A stretch of 64,000 nt of DNA, taken from positions 5,173 through 69,172 of the forward strand of contig CAZXQG010000015.1 in assembly GCA_964642725.1 (NCBI GenBank), written 5' to 3'. Below, piece after piece: positions 8,601 to 19,200 of this stretch (position 1 is the stretch's first letter; the number at the start of each line of letters is the position of its first letter). The DNA is from JAGVPT01 sp964642725 (GTDB taxonomy: Bacteria > Bacteroidota > Ignavibacteria > UBA10030 > UBA8401). A model generated the notes under the pieces. It was given only the letters and a program-made list of their open reading frames with translations. It was not told where the DNA came from and did not search any database. A program made the position numbers and the translations under genes.

Positions 8601-10422
8601 GGAACTTCGCGCTGTCAACATTGACTTCGTACACTGCAGGCTGAAGATTTTCAAACTTGAATCTTCCAAGACCGTCAGTCTTTGTTGATTGAATACGGCT
8701 ATACATATTTAACGGAGCAGACTTTCCCTGGATCTTTCGGGAAACCTGTTTAGCCGACGGCGCAGCAGAGAGTGAATCCAGATAAATGTCAACTCCTTGG
8801 ACTGAAATGGGCGAATTTACCGTTGCGTATTGAAGCCGCCCCGCAATCGTGTTTAGAATTTTGACCGCTTTGCGGTCGAATAGAGTATCGGATGCCATGG
8901 CGGTCGAGGTCGACAACGTATCGCCAAACTGATCTACAACAAAGATCTTGAGCGTGAACATCATCGTCTCTTTGTTCAACGCGATAAAGAAAACACCGTC
9001 GGTTCCTGTTGTGTCGCCTCCGACGATCTGCTGGGTATTGTCAAACACTTCTGCGATCGCCCCTTTATACGGAACCTGTTGGATATTGGATCCTACGAGA
9101 ACAGAAGCACGGACAATACCCGTCACAGCTCCCGGGTACATTATGACCGACAAGGTTCCGGTTATTGTCCCGGACTGAGCGGCTCCAGCAACAACGGTAA
9201 CAACAGCCTTTTGTACAATATTGTTTACGTTTTCTGAAACCAGGTATGTTTGTGCCACGCCTCCGCTTGTGAAGACGGTGATGGACCTTGTGTGGTTGTC
9301 GAAGAGTCCCAGGGTCGTTGAGAATGTCACCGGAACACCGTCGGGGACTGCGGTTCCGAGAGAGTCCGAAACATTAGCGATAATATTCGAGCTGTCACGA
9401 TTTGCATTACCCCAAACATATTTTTGAGACAACGATAAATTCATCGCTGCCGGACGCACGGGAACAATCGGCGTCACGATCTCTGCGGCGGATATTATTG
9501 GAACACTCGATGAGTGGACGTTTGCATCATTCTTTAACTGAGTCAAGCCGAGATTCGAGGCTGCCAAAACCGTAAGTTTTATGTTCTGCACTCCGGTGAC
9601 CGGCAAAAGAGTGCCAAGGTTCCAGGTAATGATTCGTTTGTTTGCGCTGACATTTGTCGGTGTCAGATCAGCATGGTCGTATGTGCCGTTTGAAGAAATC
9701 GTATCAACGAGAACGGTAGAATCGGATTTTATATTTCCCGTATTTGCCACCATCAGTTGATAGTCGATCTGTCGTCCTGAGCCTACAAATGCAGCGGTTG
9801 CCGAGTTTGTCAATGCGAGGCGTGAGAAATTCCCTACAACCAGATTTTGAGCCGTGGTGACTGTTCTTCCCTGCCAGGAAATGAGTCCGCTAAGTGCAAG
9901 AGTCGCGTGTCCGGCCGTCGTGGTGTCAATCTTAAGCTGGACGAGGAATGAATCCTGCTTTGCAGACGGAAAATTGAATTCTTTCCACGTAATCACGTTA
10001 CCATTGACGCTGCCGTTGTTCGAAACGCTTACAATATTTGACGCCGACGCTGGCAAGATACTTTGGATGGTAACAGTGTCAGCGGAAGCATTGCCGATAT
10101 TCTTGAAACTAAGCCATAGTTTTACAACATCGCCAAAAATGACATTCGAATCACTTACCGAATAATGAATCTCGAAATTCGGCAGGCTTCCAACGGTTAC
10201 AGTAACCACAGGACTTTGTACCGAAATCGGCACATTCTTGTAGACGTATTTCCCAGCTGCTTGGATGGAAATGTGAGTTCCTGAAGGTGTCTGAGCAAGA
10301 GAGTAATTACCCGCCAAGAACGCAACTGCAATCATGCTCCAAACGATGAATGCAAAACTCCGGTACGATGGGATGGAATATTTCATAAATATTTTATGTC
10401 TGAACATCTCGCTCACTGTCAT
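5614..10422 (-). CDS. Giant DUF11/SdrD_B/OmpA-like surface protein (operon gene 6)
   Basis: The 1602-residue exported protein contains serial beta-sandwich modules: DUF11-type repeats (residues about 85-320, again about 640-1020 and near 1190-1280), an Ig-like/invasin-type module (about 330-420; VPDGVPVTFSTTLGLFDN), carboxypeptidase-regulatory-like modules, and an SdrD_B module near 1035-1085 (GKIFYDDDRNGYQSEGEVG). An OmpA-like peptidoglycan-binding domain follows at about 1290-1400 (IVVVGYPDIPAKRG, then LAEERANVAVDFLSRR). It is internal rather than terminal and is followed by one more DUF11-like domain and a basic tail. The start at 10422 overlaps the preceding stop (ATGA); the Met at 10386 would give a more usual signal peptide. 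It may anchor the operon's structure to the cell wall. Confidence 0.8.
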   Translation of the reverse strand: MTVSEMFRHKIFMKYSIPSYRSFAFIVWSMIAVAFLAGNYSLAQTPSGTHISIQAAGKYVYKNVPISVQSPVVTVTVGSLPNFEIHYSVSDSNVIFGDVVKLWLSFKNIGNASADTVTIQSILPASASNIVSVSNNGSVNGNVITWKEFNFPSAKQDSFLVQLKIDTTTAGHATLALSGLISWQGRTVTTAQNLVVGNFSRLALTNSATAAFVGSGRQIDYQLMVANTGNIKSDSTVLVDTISSNGTYDHADLTPTNVSANKRIITWNLGTLLPVTGVQNIKLTVLAASNLGLTQLKNDANVHSSSVPIISAAEIVTPIVPVRPAAMNLSLSQKYVWGNANRDSSNIIANVSDSLGTAVPDGVPVTFSTTLGLFDNHTRSITVFTSGGVAQTYLVSENVNNIVQKAVVTVVAGAAQSGTITGTLSVIMYPGAVTGIVRASVLVGSNIQQVPYKGAIAEVFDNTQQIVGGDTTGTDGVFFIALNKETMMFTLKIFVVDQFGDTLSTSTAMASDTLFDRKAVKILNTIAGRLQYATVNSPISVQGVDIYLDSLSAAPSAKQVSRKIQGKSAPLNMYSRIQSTKTDGLGRFKFENLQPAVYEVNVDSAKFPNYSGAVIVYDTLGGTFTINLNILVKPNSSLSLSMAAQPSVYAGDTIKYSIKYQNQGNIFHTNAVMLDTLPRYTSLVATQKGLFKAVTFDTSQRIVRWSIDTMAVGTTDSVGLTVAVTRNVPDSTYILNRSWFSSNQLASQNSQTVTLVRSAPVITMGNFVLGSKDSVVAGDSVRFEIWCRNAGTDSLRGVKIVDSIYNAGRNILKYTLWTANGAGHDTTVVDSAAVWNIGSIPPGKTDSLILYMGTDYSLNSGRRIQTTASILRNGIAVESSSASVIIMGNPQYSTSLQVVKSADKNVAEIGDVVTYQVAITNTSSAPPVLMKGLRIIDYLPHAFKYYPKSARYNGVPVDTKSSSNGTVLQWDLASVSRDTLRAGSTGILVYQLVLGADALESQGLNTVYATAQDSVGRPITSAPSQKQITVQPGVFTENGLIIGKIFYDDDRNGYQSEGEVGIKDVELWMEDGTRITTGDDGKFSLPNVKPGQHVLRVNERSLPPRTELLKGGRDFAGDASSRFVRLTEGGIARANFFVKRLLKDSISQKVGKVSKTAAVRSGWPRVVYLRNRIAASNKSNSVEFNVQINYSGGTWLQRIKIFDELPAGFTYVEGSGTFNGKEVAPALSGQHLTWALGRGSSLFEGTLRYSAEVDDSMPQQAGLESQSYVELMTSDSVLIQTDTLKTSTNIEKIPFIETSLPIEKLIFNPGESSLRKDALIIFQPIINAIKKYHFADIVVVGYPDIPAKRGTSAAAMLKLAEERANVAVDFLSRRIKLDSIHIFPCSVFRCDTNQNLLSIMMKGESGGKMKARHLELRIQNYFTNGLVMRDTGSSTSSIALVRTMPRSEKDFADSLYVIPGDELIFRYNLFSNPSASVLLADIIDSTARGLSIGNETFTLNEIPIISAAQFNGILSTTITPLVRKGKNEMAFEATIPKGEQINRINHSLYYERVNAFGETSIERSNVVSLSVRGITLSLLENALKREKELAGIGGNRKATTSK

Positions 10423-12083
10423 TTAATTTTTACTTTAAATTCAGCAGTTCCCGCCGACGATTTTTTTAAACCAGCCGTTTTTATGGAGACGGTGCCGCTA
10501 CGTACCGCGATCGAATCGGGGAGCGAAAGTGTGCCTAATTTTACACTTCCCGGAACGAAAGAAGTGCTGTCAGGAACTCGGGCAGTTATCGTATATGAAG
10601 TGTCAATATCGGCGTGTCCGTTGTTCGTGTATGAAATCGTGTACGTCAGGACTCCTCCAGGAGGCTGCGGCTGGCTTGCCAGCGGAGAAACAGAAATCGC
10701 CACCGCGACCACCGGAATGTTTGTAGTCGTGGTTGCAACCGCACCCTGGAACTTCAGCGCATTGGCTGAAGACGTTGCGGTAAAGGTTGTGATATCCTTT
10801 GTTTGATCCTGCCCTACCATCGGAAGGATGGCAACTGCAAAGACATGGACGCTGTCTCCCGCAAGAACAGAATCAACATCGACGTCCGCCTTGCCATTCG
10901 TATTTGTCAACGGAATGTCAGCCGCGTCAACTATGCCATTATTATTCACATCCTTGAGGAATTTCCATGCAAGCGATTGCGATGATGTTGCGGACATTTC
11001 AATCACATCTTTAATTGTGCCGTTGTTTTTTACCGTGAAGTAATATTTCACGGAGTCGGTCGGCTCTTTTGCCGATGCTACGCTGTCCGGAGTGATTGAA
11101 ACGCCAGACGCCAATCCTACCGTCACCGAGCGGCTGTTGCTTGACAAAGTGAATGTGTTTCCTCCAGATGTATAAGTCACGTTAAAAGCATTCGTAAATA
11201 CCGTGCCGCTTGCTGCGCTGATCGGAACGTTCAACGTGATTGTCACTGTTGCGGAACTGCCGCTGTTAATTGTTCCGATGTTCCAAACCACAGGGTTGCC
11301 CGAAGAATTAATGGTCCCTTGTGATGCAGTTGAAGAAATAAAACCGAATCCCGATAGAAAATCCGAAAAGTCCACTCCCGTTGCTGGAACGGCCCCATTG
11401 TTTGTCACTGTAAAGGTATAGGTAACGTTTTGTCCTGCACCGGGGTTGGCATTATCAACGGTTAATCCCGTTCCGATATTATTGAAGTTTACCGTATGGA
11501 CCGTCGTCATTTCAGTGCTGGTGGCAGCTTTGGAATTGTCAAACAGCGACGCTGCCGTTACGGTCGTAGTATCTAATTGGCCGTTCAGGGACGGGATGTG
11601 CGGGACAAATATTCTGACAATTATCTTGAACGTTGAATCTTCAGGCAGTGAACCGGTCGCAGTAATGGCTCCCGCGGCAATCTCGCCCGCTTCGAGAACA
11701 CCGTTCCCGTTTGCGTCGTGGTACATTGTTACCGTCCACCCTTTGGTGGAGTTTTTTGTAAGATTAAAGTTGTCGGTGCCGTTACCGGAGTTTGTAATCG
11801 CGAGAGCGTAGTCGACGTTGACGCTGTCGCTTGAAGTTGTCGCTGCATTGCTTGATGGCGCCCGGTTAACCGCTGCAACCTGAGCGACCGTAAAGCTGAC
11901 GGTGTTTGAAAACAACGTATCGCTAACCCCGCCGCTCGCCGTTGTGTACACAACCTTCGAACGCGATTGCACAACAGTGCCGGCAGGCGTTCCCATGGCA
12001 AACGCATTTGTGAGTGTCGCCGTAAAAGCAATGCTATAGAATAGCGCGAGCCTGATATTTTTCACGCGTAAAACTCCGTTCAT
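10419..12083 (-). CDS. Exported DUF11 repeat protein (operon gene 5)
   Basis: The 554-residue protein has a signal peptide (ALFYSIAFTATLTNAFA) followed by the motif MGTPAGTVVQSRSKVVY, which is shared with the first gene product of this operon. It then holds about four DUF11-like beta-sandwiches, with repeated NNGT/NTG turns, dockerin-like segments (DANGNGVLEAGEI and DVNNNGIVDAADI, possible calcium loops) and a terminal module starting near residue 455 (GGVLTYTISYTNNGHAD) that ends the protein at EFKVKIK. The ATG lies three bases after the previous stop, so translation is probably coupled. A structural subunit of a surface polymer is the likely role; DUF11 function is poorly known. Confidence 0.75.
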   Translation of the reverse strand: MNGVLRVKNIRLALFYSIAFTATLTNAFAMGTPAGTVVQSRSKVVYTTASGGVSDTLFSNTVSFTVAQVAAVNRAPSSNAATTSSDSVNVDYALAITNSGNGTDNFNLTKNSTKGWTVTMYHDANGNGVLEAGEIAAGAITATGSLPEDSTFKIIVRIFVPHIPSLNGQLDTTTVTAASLFDNSKAATSTEMTTVHTVNFNNIGTGLTVDNANPGAGQNVTYTFTVTNNGAVPATGVDFSDFLSGFGFISSTASQGTINSSGNPVVWNIGTINSGSSATVTITLNVPISAASGTVFTNAFNVTYTSGGNTFTLSSNSRSVTVGLASGVSITPDSVASAKEPTDSVKYYFTVKNNGTIKDVIEMSATSSQSLAWKFLKDVNNNGIVDAADIPLTNTNGKADVDVDSVLAGDSVHVFAVAILPMVGQDQTKDITTFTATSSANALKFQGAVATTTTNIPVVAVAISVSPLASQPQPPGGVLTYTISYTNNGHADIDTSYTITARVPDSTSFVPGSVKLGTLSLPDSIAVRSGTVSIKTAGLKKSSAGTAEFKVKIK

Positions 12084-12086
12084 AGA

Positions 12087-13184
12087 CTATTGAACAACTA
12101 CTTTAAATGTCACTATTTGCTCTTTCCCGCCCTTGAGTGCATCTTTCAATTTCCATCGCAGCAATGTTGCGGCGCCGGCTTGCGGCTGGCCTGCAGCCTC
12201 TCTGTCCACACTTATTTCTGTGCCTTCTCCTGTTGCGGATCCTTCAAGATAAACGGTTCCATTGGGGACCGGATTGGACAATTGTATATTGGTTGCATCG
12301 CCTAAACCTATATTCTTGCAGGTCAGAGTGTACGTCACCGTATCTCCCGGCTGGGCGTTGGCTTTACTGACCATATTGACCACGACAATATTCGGGTCGG
12401 CTTTCACTTTTTCTGAATTGGCAATAATTTCAGCTGCAAGCGCTTTCGATGCACTTTGCGTTGCGCCGTTTGCAACGCGCGCGATTAACCAGAGCATCGG
12501 AGTTTCGCCTGACAGATTCACAACGGGGCTTTTTATTGAAAGAATATTCTTTTGAACTGCAACGTGTTCAGAACTCGGCATTACAGATAGAGCGATAACG
12601 GGAACTGAGGTTTTTCCCGAAAGGATGACGCCGTTCTTTTCTATTCCTGAAGTTCCTTCAACCGGAAGAAGAAGACGAAGCGCTATGTTCTGTGCCTTGT
12701 CGCTTGAAAGGGAAAACGTGACGACGAGTTGCTCCGGAGTCTTTGCATTGTCCTTATCACCGGTCACCAATGCTCTTGTAAGCAGTTTCACTGTTCCGGT
12801 CGGTAATGCAACCTCATGGATTGTCTCAGCGGTACGATTTCCGCTTGAGATGACATTGGAGAGCAGTTTCACTCCGCCTGATGTAGTTTTTCCCAGAAAC
12901 TCATTCAACGAAACAGTTTTAATAGTCTTCCCCGTTTCATCGAGAATTTCGATCAACGCACTGGTTCCTTGCGACTGCCGGAATAGAATTCCAAACCGCT
13001 CTTTCGATCCAGCCAGCGATTTTCCTTCAATGAAAGGAAGCATGACAGCATCACTTTGCTGCTGTGGTGTATATGAAATACTGAATTGACCATACGTCAT
13101 TGTAAGTGCTTGCTGAGTCTTTTGCCCAAAGAGCAATGAGGACACAACGACAAGGGAAAATACCATCCATACGAAATATTTCAT
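12087..13184 (-). CDS. Exported protein with unique N-terminal domain and terminal DUF11 module (operon gene 4)
   Basis: The 365-residue product has a signal peptide (MKYFVWMVFSLVVVSSLLFG) and an N-terminal region of roughly 230 residues that I do not recognise. It appears to be a beta-rich domain ending near NLSGETPMLWLIARV. From about residue 262 comes a DUF11-type module (KANAQPGDTVTYTLTCKNIG) that runs to the very last residue (VTFKVVVQ). A good Shine-Dalgarno (TATAGGAGT) precedes the ATG. Its small size and special N-terminal domain suggest an adaptor, cap or assembly factor within the operon rather than a repeated subunit. Confidence 0.7.
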   Translation of the reverse strand: MKYFVWMVFSLVVVSSLLFGQKTQQALTMTYGQFSISYTPQQQSDAVMLPFIEGKSLAGSKERFGILFRQSQGTSALIEILDETGKTIKTVSLNEFLGKTTSGGVKLLSNVISSGNRTAETIHEVALPTGTVKLLTRALVTGDKDNAKTPEQLVVTFSLSSDKAQNIALRLLLPVEGTSGIEKNGVILSGKTSVPVIALSVMPSSEHVAVQKNILSIKSPVVNLSGETPMLWLIARVANGATQSASKALAAEIIANSEKVKADPNIVVVNMVSKANAQPGDTVTYTLTCKNIGLGDATNIQLSNPVPNGTVYLEGSATGEGTEISVDREAAGQPQAGAATLLRWKLKDALKGGKEQIVTFKVVVQ

Positions 13185-13215
13185 GATGACTCCTATAGGA
13201 AATAAGTGTAAGCGA

Positions 13216-16200
13216 TCAATTAATAGTTACTCTATACGTTATCGTGCCGTTTCCACCCGGAGCGATGGTTCCGACAACCGTTGCAAGATTCACAGTAATA
13301 TTTCCTGATGAAACTGAAACTCCATCGGCATCTGCTGCATCAGTTTTGGGAACCGTATTGACCGTGACGCTATTGGCAACATAGGACGTATGAAACGGCG
13401 TACTTGCCGAAACAACGGTGTTCGTTGCACTTCCGTCTCCCGTATTTGAATAGGAGATCGTATACGTGACCGTATCGCCGGGGACAGGATTTGCCGCACT
13501 TGCCGCGAGAGTCAGAACTATATTGGGGACCGTGGTACTCGATAAACTCCAAGTTCCTACTGTCGTCACTCCTGTATTTTCAACCCAATAATTTACAGAA
13601 TCGATTGATGTTGCACCCAGCCTCGCCCACACATCCGGTCCGGTCGATGTTCGCTGCCACGCTTTCAACGTAGATTTTATGTTTGGCGGTACTACTTCGG
13701 AATTTTGATAATGTAATCGCATGGTAAATGTAAATCCTGAGCCGCCGGTTTGCGAAATTGTATAATAGCGATTGATAGGCTGCATGTATGTATTCGCTCC
13801 GGGTGAGACCGTGTCTACGAATACCGTGATCGAGGTGGGCAATGTTCCACCCGAATTGAAATTGAGTGTCGTGTTCGGTCCTTCAAACGCGTACGATGTT
13901 CCCGCAGTAAAGACGTGTGTCCTGGTTATTGTACCCAGGATAATACCATTTCCTGTTCTGGTGCTTGTGATGGTAACTCCGTTGGAACTCGTTCCCATTG
14001 ACCCGGCTGTCATGGAAAGGTTGACGACTTGGATATTGCTGCCAAGAGCTACATTTGTTGTGGAGGAGCTCTTGTTTATCGTCAAATTATTAAAACTTGT
14101 TGTTCCCGAAACAGTTGAATTCGACGGTCCGGCAAAAACTATTTCGGACGTCGTCGGAGTAAATGTACCATTATTTATCCAATTACCATAGAGGGTATCG
14201 ATATTTGATGAGCCGTCAAATGTTGACGAAACGCCGATAATCATGCTTCCATATGTTGTTATGGCTCCACCGGAAGTTTTTGTTCCTCCTGTTGCTGTTT
14301 GCAAATTATTGTATCGGAATGAAGGAATTGTCTGAGCGCCACTTCCGTTGAAACTAATGGTACTTCCGGTTCTTACGTAATCGCCGCTTGTAAATGTTGC
14401 AGAGGGAGAAAATGCATTGGCAATTCTAATCGTATCGGACGAGGCAAGCGTAACATAGTTGCTCGTTCGCGCGCCGCTGATTGTCAGGTTATTGTACGAA
14501 AAGGCGTTCACGGTTTGGGCGCCTGTTCCATTATAGTTTATGGTGCTGCCCGTAGTAACATATGCTCCGGACGTGAATGTTGCCGACATCGTCATTGCTC
14601 CTGCAATACCGACTGTTCCGGAACTTGCAAACGTCACATTGTTCGTTGTTCTTGCGCCGCTGATTAGCAAATTGTTGTAATTAAATGGAGCAATCGTTTG
14701 TGCGCTAGTGCCGTTGTATTCAAATATTGTTCCTGTGGATTGATATCCGCCGCTTGAAAATGTTGCGACCGGACTGAACACACTTGCGACATGTATTGTG
14801 TCCGTCGAAGAAAGCGTGACGGTATTGGTCGTCCTCACCCCGCTGATGCGAAGTGAGTTATACGCCAAACATGGCACCGTCTGCGAGCCGGTCCCGTTAA
14901 AATCAAACGATGTTCCTGACGTGATGTACCCGTAACCACTGTTGAAAGTAGCTGCAAGTGTGAACGTCCCTGCGATTCGTATTGTGTCGCTGTTGGAAAA
15001 AGTGATATTGTTCGCACTGCGAGCATTTGAAATGGTAAGGTTGTTGTACCCGATTGCTGCGATTGATTGCGCGCCGGACCCTGTATACTGAACCAAGTTG
15101 CCGGTATTGATCCACTGCCCGGTCGTGAATGTGGCCGATGACGTTGCGCTGTTTGCGATCGTGATTGTCCCGCCCGCCAATGTCATATTATTTGTCGTCC
15201 TGGCTCCGGTAACATTCAGATTGTAAAAATTCAGTGCCGGAATTGTTTGGGCTCCTGTTCCCGTAAAACCTACAATGCCGCCGCTCAACGTTGTCGTTCC
15301 GCTGACCCTTGGAAATGCAAGGCGGGTGTTCAACGTTCCGTTAGTCATGCTCAGGTTTCCGAGAACCGCTAAACTGCCTATGCTGTCCGTCAACTGAATT
15401 CCGCTGTTGGAAATTGTGAGACTCCTGCATGAATCTGCGGAGATATTATAGATGACTGCTGCGGTATCTAAGACAACGTCGTTCGCCGTTGTCGGCACAG
15501 CGTTGAGCGACCAATTGTTCGGAGTATTCCAATATGGGTTGCCGCCCAATCCTGTCCAACGAAAATATCCGAGAAGATCCCCAACGGCGTAATCGCCAAA
15601 CGCGGCGAGGCCGACGGCTTGTGTGCTTGAGGAAGTTCGCGCCGTTGTCGTCGGTCCGCTCCAGAGTCCGCCTAAGTACATCCGAAGAAAGAAGTTGGCA
15701 GTGTTAGCTGCCGGAGCGACATCGGTCGACACGAAATTGGCAGTGATGGAATACGTTGTAAAGGTAATGTTGAGATTCTTGAGTGTCCAGTACCGGCTCA
15801 CGTTCTTGGTTATATCAAATCCCGAAATTCCTATATTCGGATGATTCGAGCCTGTCGTCGTTGCCACCAGGTATCCCGCAGCTGATACACTTGCAAACGT
15901 AACATTCAGCGGCGCGTAGTTGGCGGCATCGCCTATATGGAACGTCATCGATACGGGTGAACCTGTTGGCACGTAGGTTTTCAGGTTTCCAAAGACATGG
16001 CGTGCTAATCCGCTCACTGCCCGATTGACGTTACCTCCTGAATTGATGACAACGCTGTCGCTTCCTGTAGTGATAATTCCGCGTGTCAGCATGAGTGTGC
16101 CGTTAATATTGAGATTCCCGCTTGTCGTGATGCCGTTTCCGTCGTTGATCTCTATATTGCCGAACGTTCCTCCTCCCGAAACGATGTGAGCGCTTGAGCT

Positions 16201-19200
16201 CCCGTTGAAATACATCTCGCCGGAGCCTCTGTGCTGAGCCTTGTTCACAACATTCCCATTGACCGTGAGAATAAACACACTGTCTGAAAAGATACCTGAG
16301 GAAATCGAATCAATTCCTTGAACGCTTGCATTCCCCCCAAGTCCTTTCCAACCGTTGCTGAGCGTGAGATTATTAAACGTAAATGCAGGAATAACCTGGC
16401 TCAACGTCCCGTTAAACGATACGGTGCTTCCTGTAACAGTGTGGCTCGTCGCGGTCCCAGCCGTAAAAGTTCCGGCGATTACTACTGTCCCCGACGACGG
16501 TAGAATCTTGTTGAAATTGCTAAACGTCAAATTGCCGTAACTTCCCGAAAGGACGGGCTGACCGTTTGACGCCTTGCTATAGTTAACAGTCCCCGTTGTT
16601 GCGCTCGTGAGCGAGCCGGTTGTCACAGTTACGAGGTTGTTGATCGTTAGCGTGACAGCTGCGTTTACGTTGAATGCGCCGGCAGTAAGATAGAGCGAAT
16701 CTGTTTGAACAGAGTTCGTGAGGTTCGCCCCGGCGCTGTTATTGATCGTAAGCTTATTCACGGTGCTTGGCAGTCCATTACCGGTACTCTGGAGCGCAAT
16801 TCCATTGTATACATAATTTGCCCCGGCGTTATAGGTTCTGAGTCCATTGGTTTGAATATTTCCGTTTGCACCACTCACCGTGATTCCGTTCGTTGAACCT
16901 ATTCCGAGCGTAGCACCGTTCGATAGAGTAAATGTTCCTCCTCCGATAATTGTGCTGGTGCCGACATAAAGGGAAGCCCCGTTGTTCACGGTAAAGCCGA
17001 TGCTGTCGGTGTTTGCAATCGTGCCTCCGGAGGTGTACGTCTGGTTGCCGGTGCCGTTAAATACCACCAATCCTTTTCCTGCATTGCTTAAAGAGTTTTC
17101 GCTGATCGTCCCGGCCGTAAATGAAAAATTTCCTGCAACATTCATCGTCGACACGCCCGTATTTGCCCCGCCGCTTCCTTTCATTCGGAGTATTCCGCCG
17201 CTCATCGAAAAGTTACCTGCAATGCTCAATGTTGGTGTTCCATTTCCCGTTGATAAACCGAATGTTCCTCCCGTTTGGGAAAAGCTGCCTCCAACGGTTG
17301 TTGTTTGGCTCTGCGCTGCGGCCAGATCCAATTCTCCGGTTCCGGTCGATGTCATTGTGAAGTTGCCGGCTATCGTCGTCAACACACCGGCGATATTCAG
17401 AATGGTAGTCTGACCCGGGCAATTCCATGTGAAGTTGCCGAATGTCTGGGCTAAGTTTACCGGTAACGCATTAGTCACCCCCGTAAATTGACAGGTAGAA
17501 TTAGGATCCCATGTCGCTACAAGGTTTGCCGTGTTGTTGGTATTGTGAGCGTAAAGGCCTGTGCTTGTCACGGTCGCAGTTGCGGTGCCTTGGGCCAAGG
17601 TTCCGCCGTTCATGAGCGCTCCGGAGATTACCAGATCGGTACCGGCTCCATTGTGGAGGGTAAATGTTACGCCGCCGTTAATGACCATCACAGCACCGGC
17701 ACTCACTACAAGTTGATCTGCATTCGTGCTGGCTGTAACGGTTACAGCATATCCGCTTTGCAGAGTTATGGTTTGAGCGGTACTGTCGGGCGCGACTGCT
17801 GCTGCCACCCATGCGGCGCCGTTATACCTTTGCCATGTTGCCGGTGCGTTCCAGGCTCCGGTGGCGACAGACTGGTACGAATTTGTAACAGTCGTAAATA
17901 CGTTCCCAACAGCGAATGATGATCCTGAAGAATAAATACTGTTCATTCCGGTCGCTTGAGTCGAAGTGCCGGTACGCGTTCCCACGGTTGGCAGGGTCCA
18001 TGCTGCGTCAAACTTGGCAACGATAAACGTCCCGGTCGTGGAACCTGCATCGATATCTCCCGCGACAAAATCAAATGTCGCAGTGTAGGTAGTGAAGACG
18101 ATGCCGTTGTTTGAAATCTTCCAGTACCGATTAACGCTATGATTTGGGTCGACACCGGAGCTTGCGATGTTTGGGTTGTCTCCGGCTGTAACAGAAGAAA
18201 CAAGGTTGCCTCCTGTGGTTACCGAGGCAAAGGTCACTGTGTCGGGTGCAAATGTGGTTGCGTCGCCTATTTCAAAGAGCCGGAGTACGTTACTTCCCGT
18301 TGGGAAATATTTCCCTAAATTGCCGTTGACATGGCCACTCGTTCGGCTGACGCTTCCGGTCGATGAGATCACTACCGTATCGGCAGATGAAGTTGTAATA
18401 ATGCCGCTTGTAAATGTCAGTACGCCGTTCACCGAGAGATTGTTCGAAAGGGTTGCGCCATTGGCATCGTTCATAACAAGGTTTGTATAGGATCCTGTCC
18501 CCGAGAGCACGTGTGCCGCAGAGCCTGGGATAAACGTTATGCTTCCCGTTCCCGTATGTGCGCCGCTGTTTGCAGAGTTCTTGGCAACCCGAAGCGTGAA
18601 TCCGCCGTCCGCAAAAGTTACTCCTGAGTTGATGGTGAAGCTGCCTTGAACTGTATCCGCGGCAGGGACAGAAAGCGTTTTCGTTCCGCCGGTGCTGACA
18701 GTAAGATTATTGAACAAGAACCACGGTATTGTTTGCGCCCCGGCGCCGTTGAAATCTACAGTACTTCCTGCGATCGTATGTCCGGCCGCTGTTCCTGGAG
18801 TGAAAGTTGATGCGACTCCGACAGTTCCGGTGGACGGTAAAGTCTTTGTAAAATTGCTGAATGTCAGATTTCCATAATTTGCAGCAAGGACAGTCTGCCC
18901 CGCCGAACTTTTATTATAGGATACAGTACCGCTTGTTCCAGATGTCAAAGTCCCGCTGCTGGTGACAGCACCGTTCAAAGTGAGGGTATTCGCTGCGACC
19001 GCGAAGGTTCCCTGTAAAATCTGGAACGAGTCTGCGACGGCGGCATTCGTGCTTGCCCCAAGAGAAACCGAGGCAGAATTCTTTATCGTGAGCTTGTTGA
19101 AAGTCTCGGCGCTTGAAGCTTTCGTGATCGTTTGTGCCCCTGTCCCGTTAAACGTTGCAGTTGCCGTCGTCGGCGTAAAAGAACCTGCATCGTTCCAGAG

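Noticed and set aside
12625..13089. 154-codon plus-strand frame opposite the 365-aa gene
   Set aside because: It lies fully antisense to a well-supported exported protein and its translation has no domain character.
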